Positions 16,692-26,158 of a stretch of 64,000 nt of DNA are shown here, piece by piece. Source of the DNA: Pontibacter liquoris (GTDB taxonomy: Bacteria; Bacteroidota; Bacteroidia; Cytophagales; Hymenobacteraceae); contig NZ_JALEBG010000001.1 in NCBI RefSeq assembly GCF_022758235.1, positions 620,001 to 684,000 of the forward strand. The letters run 5' to 3'. The notes under the pieces are model-generated. The model made no database searches. It was given only the letters and a program-made list of their open reading frames with translations, and was not told the DNA's origin. How positions within the stretch are numbered: the stretch's first letter is position 1; every line of letters starts with the position of its first letter. The position numbers were made by a program, and so were the translations under genes.

Positions 16692-16768
16692 GCAGTATTC
16701 ACTTTTTATACCTGTATTACCTCCCTTCATCCAGCATCAAACTTACAAGTATACTTTCCAGCACACTC

Positions 16769-18427
16769 ATGACCTTAAAACACTGGCCCGCCCTTCTTGC
16801 CCTGTTCCTTTCTTTTGCTTTTCCGTTTGCAGCTTTTGCTCAATCCGTGGACGATATCGTTCCCAAGCCGGTGGAGGTGATTAAGTCCGGCGGGCACGTG
16901 ACCATCGACTCGAAAGCGCAGATCCTGTTCGATAAGCCGTTTGCAGACCAGGCAGCTTTTTTAAAGGAGATGCTGGCTGCCCAGACCGGCCTGAAGCTGT
17001 CCGCTTATCTCAATGGCCAGAGCAAGGCTAAAACCCATCACCATATTTACCTGCTGTTCGATGCCAAAGTCATCAGCAAAGCCGAAATGTATACTCTGAC
17101 CGTGGAAGGAAAGGACATCACGATTCGGGCCAGAGACACGGGCGGCATGGTATACGGCATCCAGACGCTGCTGCAACTCTTTCCGTTAGGGCAGGTAGCC
17201 GAAGCTAAAATTGCGAACGTGACGGTAAAAGACTATCCCCGCTTTGCCTACCGGGGCATGCACCTGGACGTGGTGCGCCACATGTTCCCGGTTTCCTTTA
17301 TCAAAAAGTACATCGATTACCTGGCTTTCCATAAATTCAATACCTTTCACTGGCACCTGACCGATGACCAGGGCTGGCGTATCCAGATCGACTCGTACCC
17401 GAAGCTGAACACGGTGGGTTCCTGGCGAAACGCTACCCTGATCGGGCATTTTAAGGATGTGCCGGCCAGATATGATTCTACACGCTACGGCGGCTTTTAT
17501 ACCAAGGACGAGGTGCGCCAGGTGATCCGTTATGCAGCTGTTCGCGGCATCAGCATCATCCCCGAAATCGATATTCCAGGCCACAGCCGCGCCACTATTG
17601 CCGCCTACCCTGAGTTTAGCACCAAACCGGACACGACCTGGAATGTGGCTACAACCTGGGGCATGTATAACCGCCAGAACAATGTGCTGGCGCCCAATCC
17701 GGCCACGTTTAAATTCCTGCGCACGGTGTTCCACGAGGTAGCCGATCTTTTCCCGTCGCCTTACATCCACATTGGTGGCGACGAGTGCAGCAAAATGTGG
17801 TGGAAAGCCGATCCGGCTTCCCAGAAATTTATCAAGGACCACAAGTTGAAAGACGAAAAAGGCTTGCAGACCTATTTTATAGAGCAGGTGGCCGGCTATG
17901 TGGCCGAAAAAGGCAAAAAAGTGATTGGCTGGCACGAAATATTGGAAGGCGACCTGGACAATTCGGCCGTGATCATGAACTGGGGCGGCGACAAGGAAGG
18001 CATAGCGGCAGCCACCCGCAAGCACCCTGTGATCATGACGCCGGGCGTACCCCTCTACTTCGACAGTTACCAGTCCAAAGACCCCAAGGACAGTCTGGCC
18101 ATACATGGCTACAACCCGCTGGATGCCGTGTACAAGTATGAGCCGGTGCCTGCCAGCCTGAAAAACACCCCGCTTCAGCAGCATATTATCGGAGCCCAGG
18201 GCAATGTATGGACCGAGTATATGGGCAACCCGGCCAAAGTAGAATACATGATCTTCCCGCGGATGACGGCCCTAAGCGAAGTGCTGTGGACGGCGCCCGA
18301 GAAAAAGGATTACGCTGATTTCAAGCGACGGCTCAAAACGGCCATTATCCCAAGGTATAACTTCTGGAAAAGCGCTTATTTCAAGAACTTCGAAATTTGG
18401 ACCAGTGATAAGCAAAAACAACAGTAA
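16769..18427 (+). CDS. Secreted family 20 beta-N-acetylhexosaminidase
   Basis: A 552-residue exported glycoside hydrolase that removes terminal GlcNAc or GalNAc from glycans, using the substrate acetamido group. The signal peptide is MTLKHWPALLALFLSFAFPF onward to AFAQ; I take ATG 16769 as start because the 27 codons before it are not signal-like. The GH20b domain (about 30-150) precedes the catalytic barrel, which opens with YPRFAYRGMHLDVVRH. The catalytic pair is Asp338-Glu339 in HIGGDECSKMWW. GNVWTEY and the Trp-rich C-terminal half are also family-like. It is monocistronic, 77 bases after xerD, and ends at a strong terminator. Chitin fragments or peptidoglycan-type sugars are likely substrates. 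Confidence 0.93.
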   Translation: MTLKHWPALLALFLSFAFPFAAFAQSVDDIVPKPVEVIKSGGHVTIDSKAQILFDKPFADQAAFLKEMLAAQTGLKLSAYLNGQSKAKTHHHIYLLFDAKVISKAEMYTLTVEGKDITIRARDTGGMVYGIQTLLQLFPLGQVAEAKIANVTVKDYPRFAYRGMHLDVVRHMFPVSFIKKYIDYLAFHKFNTFHWHLTDDQGWRIQIDSYPKLNTVGSWRNATLIGHFKDVPARYDSTRYGGFYTKDEVRQVIRYAAVRGISIIPEIDIPGHSRATIAAYPEFSTKPDTTWNVATTWGMYNRQNNVLAPNPATFKFLRTVFHEVADLFPSPYIHIGGDECSKMWWKADPASQKFIKDHKLKDEKGLQTYFIEQVAGYVAEKGKKVIGWHEILEGDLDNSAVIMNWGGDKEGIAAATRKHPVIMTPGVPLYFDSYQSKDPKDSLAIHGYNPLDAVYKYEPVPASLKNTPLQQHIIGAQGNVWTEYMGNPAKVEYMIFPRMTALSEVLWTAPEKKDYADFKRRLKTAIIPRYNFWKSAYFKNFEIWTSDKQKQQ

Positions 18428-18452
18428 GCAGATTGCAGGCTTTTTATACTTC

Positions 18453-18489
18453 ACAGCTCTTCAGGTATAACCTGAAGAGCTGTTTTTTT
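18453..18489 (+). terminator. Terminator of the GH20 gene
   Basis: A 13-base-pair stem (ACAGCTCTTCAGG / CCTGAAGAGCTGT) with a TATAA loop and a run of seven T. Confidence 0.92.
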
Positions 18490-19444
18490 GAATACCTTAC
18501 CCTAGTCCTTTACTGGGAGGAGACGTCAATTTGTAGCTGTACTTTTGAAGTATAAGTTTCATAGCTGACTGATCCAACTACCCCTGCCCCTCCTTTTCTA
18601 AGGAGGGGAGCCTGTAGTTACTGCTGGCGAAGTATAAGCTCTGTAGATTACACTATTGTGGGAAGAATCAATCCCTTGCTGTCATCTCGACGATAGGAGA
18701 GATCTGTTTAAAACCACTTCATGTGTCAGTATCAGATATCTCACTTTGTTCGAAATGACACTAAGCTCATAGTTATTGCTGGTGATAAGTACAGCAACAG
18801 AAGTATACATGAGCCAGGTGCACCTTTGACGATTCGATGTTTGAGCGTTCAGCGAGTTTCGAATTGTCTTGATTCTTTTGCTTCCTTTTCTCATCAAGGA
18901 GAAAAGGAAGGCCTAGCCGGCGAGGCGAAAAGCTTGCAAAGAGGTATGTAGTTAGAAGCTGCCAAAGCATCAGCAAGTATAAAAATACCAGCTATCCAGT
19001 ACCAGTGATCCTGAGGCCTTCAGCCTCAGTGAAGTCAGAGACTTAACACTACAAAAAAACACAAGTTTGAAAATTTGCGCCAGGGAAGAGGTTATACTTG
19101 AGCCAAAGTCTGAGAAGCTTAGTTTAAGAGAAGGAAGTACATCCCCCTACCCCCTTCAAAGGGGGACTTTCTACAATGGCTATACTTAGGTTATACTTTC
19201 CTAGCAGGCGCCATCGCGCGGACAGGTCGCGACCTGTCCCTACAGGGATTACCTTTAGAAACGTCATGCCAGCTCCTAGTATAAACACAGGCTATAGATA
19301 GTATAAGGCAGGAAAATAAAAGGACAGGGGCAGGTAAATTAAATAAAGTAATTACTATATTTAAAAGAGTGAATAACAGCACCTACGAAGAAAATGGCTG
19401 CTGCTGTTCGTCTGGCCTTTGTCACCTCATCAATTTAAATTTCT
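18490..19444. other. 955-base gene-free gap rich in dispersed repeats
   Basis: There is no credible open frame or RNA gene. It holds CCTCCTT/AAGGAGGGG hairpin module at 18591-18608, a TCATCTCGACGATAGGAGAGA module near 18680-18705 with a TTCGAAATGAC partner near 18750, the CCCCCTACCCCCTTCAAAGG module at 19144-19169, a 20-base palindrome at 19220-19239, and seven AAGTATA/TATACTT heptamers. The first and third modules recur in the gap at 22631-23541. Confidence 0.75.
19220..19239. repeat. 20-base perfect palindrome, REP-like
   Basis: GGACAGGTCGCGACCTGTCC is a perfect palindrome, followed by CTACAGGGA. It looks like one unit of a dispersed extragenic palindrome family; only one copy is in the window. 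Confidence 0.75.
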
Positions 19445-20416
19445 ATGACAACACCTTTACTTGAGCAGGAAAAACAAACAACCGCCTTTTCCTTTACCGG
19501 AAAAGGAAAAGAGCTGTTCACGATCCAGCTGGTCAACCTCTTTCTGACGGCAATTACGCTGGGGCTTTATTACCCTTGGGCCAAGGCCAAAACGCTGCAG
19601 TACCTTTACCGCAAAACCGAAATGGCCGGCAGTCCTTTTACCTTCCATGGCACTGGTAAAGAAATGTTTGCGGGCTTTATTAAAGGGCTTGCCTTGCTGG
19701 CTATACTTTACGGCGTGATGATTTACGGCTACATGAGCGGCAGCAACACGGTAAAAGCGGTATGTTTCCTGACCTTTTTTGCGGGCATTATGCTGCTTTT
19801 GCCGGTGGCCATACATGGCGCGATGAAGTACAGGACCTCCCGCACCAGCTGGCGCGGCATCCACATGGGCTACCGTGGCTCGGCCAGCCATTTGCTGGGC
19901 GTTTACCTCCTGCATTTGTTTTTCACCATCATTACTTTTGGCATCTATGGGGCATGGTTCGTGGTAAAAGTGCGTAAAGAGATCATCGAAAACGTCCGTT
20001 TTGGCAGCGCCCACCTTCGCTACACCGGCGAAGGATCCGACCTGCTGGTGCTTCACCTCAAAGGTTACTTCCTAACCCTGCTGACCCTGGGCGTTTACGC
20101 ATTTTGGTATGCAAAAGACCTGCTGCGTTTTTATACTGATAATATTGTGGTGGTGCAGGACGAAAGCTACAGCCGCCTGCAGTGCCAGGTGAGTGGCTGG
20201 GAATACCTGAAACTGGCGGTAGGAAACCTGCTGCTGATCATTTTTACGCTGGGGCTTGGCATTGCCTGGGCCACTACGCGCACCATGTCCTTTGTCCTGA
20301 ACAATGCCACGCTAATTGGTACGTTTGATCCGGACACGCTGGTGCAAACCGAGGAAGCTTACACCAACGCCATGTATGAGGATATCGCCGATGTGCTGGA
20401 TATTGGCTTAGTATAA
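19445..20416 (+). CDS. DUF898 (YjgN-like) membrane protein
   Basis: A 323-residue polytopic protein of the DUF898/YjgN family. It contains the repeated family block FTGKGKELFTIQLVN...ITLGLYYPWAKAK near residues 16-50, echoed by FHGTGKEMFAGFIKG, RYTGEGSDLLVLHLKGYF and TLGVYAFWYAKD, so the protein is built from related subunits each with two helices. Function is unknown. It is followed after only three bases by an M48 metallopeptidase gene, so the two are one operon; this pairing is seen in other bacteria and suggests the protease acts at, or with, this membrane protein (inference). Confidence 0.88.
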   Translation: MTTPLLEQEKQTTAFSFTGKGKELFTIQLVNLFLTAITLGLYYPWAKAKTLQYLYRKTEMAGSPFTFHGTGKEMFAGFIKGLALLAILYGVMIYGYMSGSNTVKAVCFLTFFAGIMLLLPVAIHGAMKYRTSRTSWRGIHMGYRGSASHLLGVYLLHLFFTIITFGIYGAWFVVKVRKEIIENVRFGSAHLRYTGEGSDLLVLHLKGYFLTLLTLGVYAFWYAKDLLRFYTDNIVVVQDESYSRLQCQVSGWEYLKLAVGNLLLIIFTLGLGIAWATTRTMSFVLNNATLIGTFDPDTLVQTEEAYTNAMYEDIADVLDIGLV

Positions 20417-20419
20417 CGA

Positions 20420-21493
20420 ATGGAATACGAAGGGAAATACTATAACGGGCGGGTAGCACAAGGCATGCCCGCCGTTATCGTTTTAACACAAACCGGGCTA
20501 CGCATACAATACAGCGCCGGTGAGGAAAACGGTACTGTTTTCTGGGAGCTGGAAGGCTTGCAGCATTCCGAGTTCAATGATGCCACCACGCTGCTGCGCT
20601 ATGGCAAACAGCCGCAGCAAAGTATAGCTGTTTTTGAGCAGGGCTTCCGTAAGGCGCTGGAAGAAACCTACAAGGGAGCCGCTTTCCTGCAGTCAAGCTA
20701 TACCTCGTTTCTGCGCACCGGACCGGTGGTCCTGGCAGTAGCCGGGCTGAGCTTGCTGGCTTTGGCTGTAGTCTTTTTTATCTGGGGCGTTCCGTTCCTG
20801 GCTGACCGTGCCGCTGCGCATTTTCCGAAAAAGTTTGAACGGACGTTAGGGGAGCAGCTGCACGCGCAGTTGCTGCAGCACGAAGAAGTAGATTCGGCCC
20901 GAACCGTGGCGCTGAACAGCTACCTGGCCAACCTGCAGGTCTCCTCCGATTTCCCGGTTAGTGCGGTGGTGGTAAAAAGCGACCAGGTGAACGCCTACGC
21001 CGTGCCAGGCGGCTTTGTGGTGCTGCACAGCGGGCTGTTAGATAAAATGAAACGGCACGAAGAACTGGCCGGACTGCTGGGCCACGAGATCGGGCATGTG
21101 CAGCTGCGCCACTCTACCCGTGCACTAGCGCGCAGCCTCTCGTATTACATGCTACTTTCAGTGCTTTTTGGGGATATCAGTGGCCTTGCTGCCGTTATTG
21201 TGGATAATGCCAATGCGCTGCATAACCTGGAATATAGCCGTTCGGCAGAGCAGGACGCCGATAAGGCAGGGCTGGCCCTGTTAAAACAAAACCGCCTGGA
21301 TGCCCGCGGTATGGTATGGCTGCTGCAACGGCTGGAGGCAGACGTGCCGGCTTACATGGAATTCCTTAGCACCCACCCGCGCACCCCGACCAGAATTGCA
21401 GAACTGCAGCGCCAGTTAGCTAAAACAACCTATAAGCCGGTACCTGATCAAGCCCTGGAAGCAGCCTGGGCTGCACTGAAAGCCGAAGAGTAG
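20420..21493 (+). CDS. M48-family metallopeptidase with N-terminal DUF7092-like domain
   Basis: A 357-residue membrane-bound zinc peptidase. Residues 1-80 form a small beta domain (EGKYYNGRVAQGMPAVIV...) often preceding such M48 proteins. One membrane helix follows at about 100-122. The active site is HEIGH at 222-226 (His222, Glu223, His226), with the third ligand Glu in SRSAEQDADKAG. Downstream are TAR-like repeats THPRTPTRIAEL, a standard M48 feature. Relatives (HtpX, BepA, LoiP) degrade damaged envelope proteins. Here the catalytic domain probably faces the periplasm. It forms an operon with the DUF898 gene three bases upstream. Confidence 0.9.
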   Translation: MEYEGKYYNGRVAQGMPAVIVLTQTGLRIQYSAGEENGTVFWELEGLQHSEFNDATTLLRYGKQPQQSIAVFEQGFRKALEETYKGAAFLQSSYTSFLRTGPVVLAVAGLSLLALAVVFFIWGVPFLADRAAAHFPKKFERTLGEQLHAQLLQHEEVDSARTVALNSYLANLQVSSDFPVSAVVVKSDQVNAYAVPGGFVVLHSGLLDKMKRHEELAGLLGHEIGHVQLRHSTRALARSLSYYMLLSVLFGDISGLAAVIVDNANALHNLEYSRSAEQDADKAGLALLKQNRLDARGMVWLLQRLEADVPAYMEFLSTHPRTPTRIAELQRQLAKTTYKPVPDQALEAAWAALKAEE

Positions 21494-21598
21494 CAGAAAA
21501 CACGTCACGCTTGCCGCTCCGGCAGCTATACTTCCTAAGCATGGTATGGTTCCGTTTTCTATCTTTGCTCTTAGCAAGTATAACCAAACCCCGCTGCC

Positions 21599-22630
21599 GT
21601 GTATAAAAGCCTGCTTCGCCCCCTGCTCTTCAAACTCGATCCGGAGAAAGTCCATTACCTGACCACCGATGCCCTGAAAACGGCTTTTAAACTGCCGCTT
21701 GCTACCGGTATCAGCCAAAGTATGTTTCGGGTAGCGGATGCGCGGCTGGAGCGGGAGCTGTTTGGACTCAAATTTCCGAACCCGGTAGGGTTGGCAGCCG
21801 GCTTCGACAAAAATGCCGGGTTGGTAGACGAGCTGGCTCACCTGGGGTTCGGTTTTATCGAGATCGGTACCCTGACGCCCCGTCCGCAGCCGGGCAACGA
21901 CAAGCCGCGCCTGTTCCGGCTGCCGCAGGACCAGGCCATCATTAACCGCATGGGCTTTAACAACGAAGGCGTGGATGCGGCCGTGCAGCGCCTCAAAAAG
22001 CGGAAAAGCAACATTATTGTGGGTGGTAACATCGGAAAAAACAAGACCACGCCCAACGAGGAAGCCCTCAACGATTACCTCTATTGCTTTAAAGCGCTGT
22101 TTGACGTGGTAGATTATTTTGTAGTAAACGTCAGCTCGCCCAACACGCCCGACCTGCGGGCACTGCAGGAAAAAGAGCCGCTCAAACAACTGTTGCTGGC
22201 GTTGCAGGAGCAAAACCATGCCATGCCAAAGCCCAAACCGCTGCTGCTCAAAATTGCGCCTGATTTGAATGAGGCGCAGCTCAATGACATCATCGAAATT
22301 GCTGTTGAGGCTAAATTGAGCGGTATTATTGCCACCAACACCACCATCAGCCGTGAAGGCCTGCACACGCCTGCCGCCCGCGTGTCAGAGATAGGAGCAG
22401 GAGGCCTGAGCGGAAAACCGCTCACCCAACACGCCACCGAAATTATTCGCTACCTGCGCCGGCAATTGCCCCAAGAAATCAAGATCATTGGCGTAGGGGG
22501 CATTATGACGGCAGAGGATGCGCTGGAAAAACTAGCCGCCGGCGCCGACCTGGTGCAGCTCTACACCGGCTTTATCTACGAAGGCCCCGCCCTGGTAAGC
22601 CGCATCAATAAAAAGCTGCTGGAGAGGTAG
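21599..22630 (+). CDS. pyrD: Dihydroorotate dehydrogenase (quinone), class 2
   Basis: A 343-residue flavoenzyme that oxidises dihydroorotate to orotate in pyrimidine synthesis and passes electrons to quinone at the membrane. The class 2 N-terminal helix [20 protein letters not shown] is present, followed by the FMN barrel: [36 protein letters not shown], and [12 protein letters not shown] with the class 2 catalytic serine. [12 protein letters not shown] binds FMN phosphate. The start codon is GTG at 21599. A possible -7 box TATCTTTG lies at 21560-21567. pyrF is 5 kb away, not in the same operon. Confidence 0.95.
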   Translation: MYKSLLRPLLFKLDPEKVHYLTTDALKTAFKLPLATGISQSMFRVADARLERELFGLKFPNPVGLAAGFDKNAGLVDELAHLGFGFIEIGTLTPRPQPGNDKPRLFRLPQDQAIINRMGFNNEGVDAAVQRLKKRKSNIIVGGNIGKNKTTPNEEALNDYLYCFKALFDVVDYFVVNVSSPNTPDLRALQEKEPLKQLLLALQEQNHAMPKPKPLLLKIAPDLNEAQLNDIIEIAVEAKLSGIIATNTTISREGLHTPAARVSEIGAGGLSGKPLTQHATEIIRYLRRQLPQEIKIIGVGGIMTAEDALEKLAAGADLVQLYTGFIYEGPALVSRINKKLLER

Positions 22631-22834
22631 GGGGCTCTAGTTTTTAGAGCGTTGTTAGGGGCTTTTGAAGTAGAAGCGTTGCAGTACCGGGTCCAACCAC
22701 CCTTGACTCCTCCTTGTCAAGGAGGGGAGTCTGTTATTACTGCTTTGCAAGTATAAGTGTTGTAGTTTAGGCTTCACCTCCCTTCCACCAAGATCCTTTC
22801 AGGATGACAGAATAGAAAAAGGGATGAATAGTAA

Positions 22835-22860
22835 GTTTATACTTTAGCCAAAGTATAAAC
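22835..22860. repeat. Inverted pair of the AAGTATA motif
   Basis: GTTTATACTTT, a four-base loop AGCC, and AAAGTATAAAC make a perfect 11-base-pair hairpin built of two extended copies of the heptamer in opposite orientation. Confidence 0.9.
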
Positions 22861-22970
22861 AGTATAGTTTAGGGTAAAGAAAACATCCCCCTACCCCCTT
22901 CAAAGGGGGACTTGGTTTAAGTTGCATAGTTAAAGACAGCCGCTATCGAATAGATCCCAGTCCTTGGGTT

Positions 22971-23074
22971 GAGCGCCTCGAGAGTTTCCGGTGCCGCGGG
23001 AGCGGCAGCCGTTAGGCAGGAAACGAAAGCAGCGCGAAACGCAAGGACGAGCCCCCGCGGGCTTGGAGCGCTCC
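22971..23074. other. GC-rich structured island in AT-rich spacer
   Basis: About 100 bases much richer in G and C than the flanks. The ends are complementary (GAGCGC at 22971-22976 with GCGCTC at 23068-23073), and inside are CCGCGGGAGCGG and an AGCCCCCGCGGGCT hairpin. It could be a structured RNA or a dispersed repeat; nothing in it is recognised. Confidence 0.4.
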
Positions 23075-23541
23075 AAAGTAGAAGATGAAACAAGTCAAGT
23101 ATAAAACTGAGGAAAAACGATAGCTACAAAGTATAGCCAAAACATCCAGCCGCCGAAAGAAAGTATAGCCGTGATATTATACTTGAAGACCAGCTGCAGC
23201 AAGTATAACGGAAGCACCTTTCAAGTATAACCTGAAGTATAACGCATCAACCAGCCACTACTAAGAATAGCCAAAGTATAAACCAACACAGCAAACCGCT
23301 ACTAAGCAACTTCGCAGCAAGTATACAGAAGCACACAAACTAGCCTTGTATCACAATCCCACCCGGCGCAGCTATCCCATTTAAGTATAAGAAGGCAGGC
23401 AGAGCTGCAACAGGCACTAGTCTGATCGTATATCTTATTCCCCCTATACATAGCTCCTTATTTTATTTGAAAGGAACCTGTATTTCCTCAAGGCATCTAC
23501 CCAAAAAAATGTAAATTTGGATTCTTAATTTAGTCAAGGGT

Positions 23542-26130
23542 ATGGCCAAGAACACTTACAGAAACGAGACGCTGCAGGCGGGGCGGAAGAACGAGGTGCG
23601 GGGGAAGAATGAGCCACGCAGCGCAAATGTGCCGGTAGGGGAGAAGCAGAAAAAGGCAAAGAAAAAGTGGTCTTTTAAGCTGCCCACTCCCCGGATCAAC
23701 ATCGGTTTCCTGAAAGATAAACGCGTGAAGCTCTTTATCGGCTTTACCTTTCTGCTGCTGTCTTTTTTCCTGACCATCGCGTTTGTTTCTTACCTCTTCA
23801 CGGGCCACGCCGACCAGAGTGTGGTGGAGTCGGTAGGTAATACCGGGATCAAGGAGTCGGGGAAAGAGGCCGAGAACTGGCTGGGCCTGGTCGGGGCCTG
23901 GGTGTCGCATCTATTCATCTATAAGTGGGTGGGCATTGGTGCTTTTTTCTTAATTCCTGTGCTGTTTTTGGCCGGGCTGCGCATCGTTTTCAAGCGCGTT
24001 ACCACCTCCATGTCCTATACGCTGGGCTTGTGCAGTTTTAGTATGCTGTGGCTGTGCCTGACGATGGGCTACATTGTTTTCACGTTGGATGCTGTGGATA
24101 AGCTTGGTTTTCTGGGCGGCGGCATCGGTATCGAAACGGCTATCTGGCTCAACAGCCTGATCGGCTGGGGCGCATGGCTGTTGCTGGGCTTTTTGCTGCT
24201 CGTGTTCCTGGTAGGCTTCTTTAATATTACAAGTATAAACTGGGCGTCTAAACCGGTGGCGGAAGCTGATGCGGCGGTGGCCCCGGAAAAGAATCACGCT
24301 TCTTCGCTGGGCGACGTGATGGGCTCCGCTTCGCGCGGCATCAACCACAATGCCGACCCCACTGCTTCGCTGGAAGAAGAGGAGGAGGAATATTTTGAGG
24401 ACGAGGACGAGGATATAAACCGCGCCCTGGAGATGGAACTCAGTGCCCTGGCGCCCAAACCGGAGCCCGCGCGCCCTGCCGCGCCTTCGCTGGAGCTGGA
24501 CGTTGAAGTGCCCGAAGACCTGGAAGAGGTGCCTTTTGACCTGCCCGAGGAAGAGGAGGAAAGTATGGCCCTGGAGATAGAGGAAACACCGGAAGAGAAA
24601 GCGGCCCGCGCCTTGTCGGGCGAGAACTATGACCCCACGCTGGACCTGGCCCACTACCAATACCCGCACATCGACCTGCTGACAGACTATGGCACGAGCA
24701 AAGTACAGGTAACCAAAGAAGAACTGGAGGCCAACAAAGACAAGATCGTGGACACGCTCGGCCACTACAACATTGGTATTGCCAGCATCAAAGCCACCAT
24801 CGGCCCCACCGTTACCTTGTATGAGATCGTGCCTGATGCCGGCGTGCGTATTTCCAAGATCAAAAACCTGGAAGATGACATTGCCCTGAGCTTAGCGGCC
24901 CTGGGGATTCGTATTATCGCCCCGATTCCGGGCAAGGGAACCATCGGTATCGAGGTGCCGAACACCAAAAAGGAGATGGTTTCGATCAAATCCATACTTG
25001 CTACCGAGAAGTTCATGAAAAGCGAGATGGACCTGCCCATCGCCTTTGGCAAGACCATCACCAACGAAGTATTTATTACCGACCTGGCTAAAATGCCCCA
25101 CCTGCTCATGGCAGGTGCTACGGGCCAGGGTAAGTCAGTTGGTCTGAACGCCATCCTGACCTCGCTGCTCTACAAACGCCATCCTTCGCAGCTCAAGTTT
25201 GTTTTGGTCGATCCAAAGAAGGTGGAGCTTTCGCTCTTTAACAAGATCGAGCGCCATTTTCTGGCCAAGCTGCCCGATACCGACGAGGCCATCATTACCG
25301 ATACTAAAAAGGTGGTGAACACGCTCAACTCGCTTTGTATGGAGATGGACATGCGCTACGACCTGCTCAAAGATGCCGGCTGCCGTAACCTGAAAGAGTA
25401 TAACCGCAAATTTGTAGAGCGCCGCCTGAACCCCAAAAAGGGCCACAAGTTTATGCCTTACATCGTGCTGGTGATTGACGAGCTGGCCGATTTGATGATG
25501 ACGGCGGGCAAAGAGGTGGAAACGCCGATCGCGCGCCTGGCGCAGCTGGCCCGGGCCATCGGTATTCACCTGGTGGTTGCCACGCAACGACCATCGGTAA
25601 ACGTTATTACAGGTATCATCAAAGCTAACTTTCCGGCGCGGATCTCTTTTAAAGTAACCTCTAAGATCGACTCCCGAACCATTCTGGATGCGGGCGGTGC
25701 CGACCAGCTGATCGGCCAGGGCGACATGCTGTTCTCTATTGGCTCGGATATGGTGCGCATCCAGTGTGCGTTTGTGGATACTCCGGAAGTGGACCGTATT
25801 TGCGACTTTATTGGCGGCCAGCAAGGCTACTCCGATGCTTACCTGCTGCCTGAGTTTGTGGGTGATGAAAGCGGCAACGAGAAAGCCGACTTCGACCCCA
25901 GCAACCGTGACCCACTGTTTGAGGAGGCAGCCCGCGTTATTGTGCAGCACCAGCAGGGAAGCACCTCGCTGCTGCAGCGCCGCCTGAAGCTGGGTTACAA
26001 CCGCGCCGGCCGTTTGATCGACCAGCTGGAGTCGGCTGGTATTGTGGGGCCCTTTGAGGGCAGCAAGGCCCGCGAAGTTTTAATTCCGGACGAATACAGT
26101 TTGGAACAGTTATTGAATACCATGGGGTAA
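23542..26130 (+). CDS. ftsK: DNA translocase FtsK/SpoIIIE
   Basis: An 862-residue septal DNA pump that clears chromosomes from the division site and activates Xer recombination. Layout: basic cytoplasmic start (1-55), four or five membrane helices (about 57-235), an acidic Glu-rich linker (about 270-350), then the alpha/beta motor with Walker A GATGQGKS at 525-532 and Walker B VLVIDELADL with Asp646-Glu647, and a C-terminal winged-helix gamma domain (STSLLQRRLKLGYNRAGRLI) that reads polar DNA motifs. Length is usual for Bacteroidota. lolA follows 28 bases downstream, likely in the same operon. It sits right after the region with the densest heptamer cluster. Confidence 0.95.
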   Translation: MAKNTYRNETLQAGRKNEVRGKNEPRSANVPVGEKQKKAKKKWSFKLPTPRINIGFLKDKRVKLFIGFTFLLLSFFLTIAFVSYLFTGHADQSVVESVGNTGIKESGKEAENWLGLVGAWVSHLFIYKWVGIGAFFLIPVLFLAGLRIVFKRVTTSMSYTLGLCSFSMLWLCLTMGYIVFTLDAVDKLGFLGGGIGIETAIWLNSLIGWGAWLLLGFLLLVFLVGFFNITSINWASKPVAEADAAVAPEKNHASSLGDVMGSASRGINHNADPTASLEEEEEEYFEDEDEDINRALEMELSALAPKPEPARPAAPSLELDVEVPEDLEEVPFDLPEEEEESMALEIEETPEEKAARALSGENYDPTLDLAHYQYPHIDLLTDYGTSKVQVTKEELEANKDKIVDTLGHYNIGIASIKATIGPTVTLYEIVPDAGVRISKIKNLEDDIALSLAALGIRIIAPIPGKGTIGIEVPNTKKEMVSIKSILATEKFMKSEMDLPIAFGKTITNEVFITDLAKMPHLLMAGATGQGKSVGLNAILTSLLYKRHPSQLKFVLVDPKKVELSLFNKIERHFLAKLPDTDEAIITDTKKVVNTLNSLCMEMDMRYDLLKDAGCRNLKEYNRKFVERRLNPKKGHKFMPYIVLVIDELADLMMTAGKEVETPIARLAQLARAIGIHLVVATQRPSVNVITGIIKANFPARISFKVTSKIDSRTILDAGGADQLIGQGDMLFSIGSDMVRIQCAFVDTPEVDRICDFIGGQQGYSDAYLLPEFVGDESGNEKADFDPSNRDPLFEEAARVIVQHQQGSTSLLQRRLKLGYNRAGRLIDQLESAGIVGPFEGSKAREVLIPDEYSLEQLLNTMG

Positions 26131-26158
26131 GGAAGCAATAACCCCGAAATCTAAAGAC

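Larger units (their letters stand above)
22631..23541. other. 911-base gene-free gap, densest AAGTATA cluster
   Basis: No open frame looks coding and no RNA gene was found. It contains a CCTCCTTGTCAAGGAGGGG module near 22708, a CCCCCTACCCCCTTCAAAGG module near 22885, a CAAGATCCTTTCAGGATGACA module near 22786, a GC-rich island at 22971-23074, and about 13 copies of AAGTATA or its complement, most in 23095-23390. A possible ftsK -7 box TAAATTTG is at 23512-23519, without a clear -33 box. Confidence 0.75.

Noticed and set aside
18682..18976. Short minus-strand open frames in the gap after GH20
   Set aside because: They consist of translated dispersed repeats; no motif or start context supports them.
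21416..22366. 316-codon minus-strand open frame
   Set aside because: It is antisense to pyrD, whose FMN and catalytic motifs are certain.
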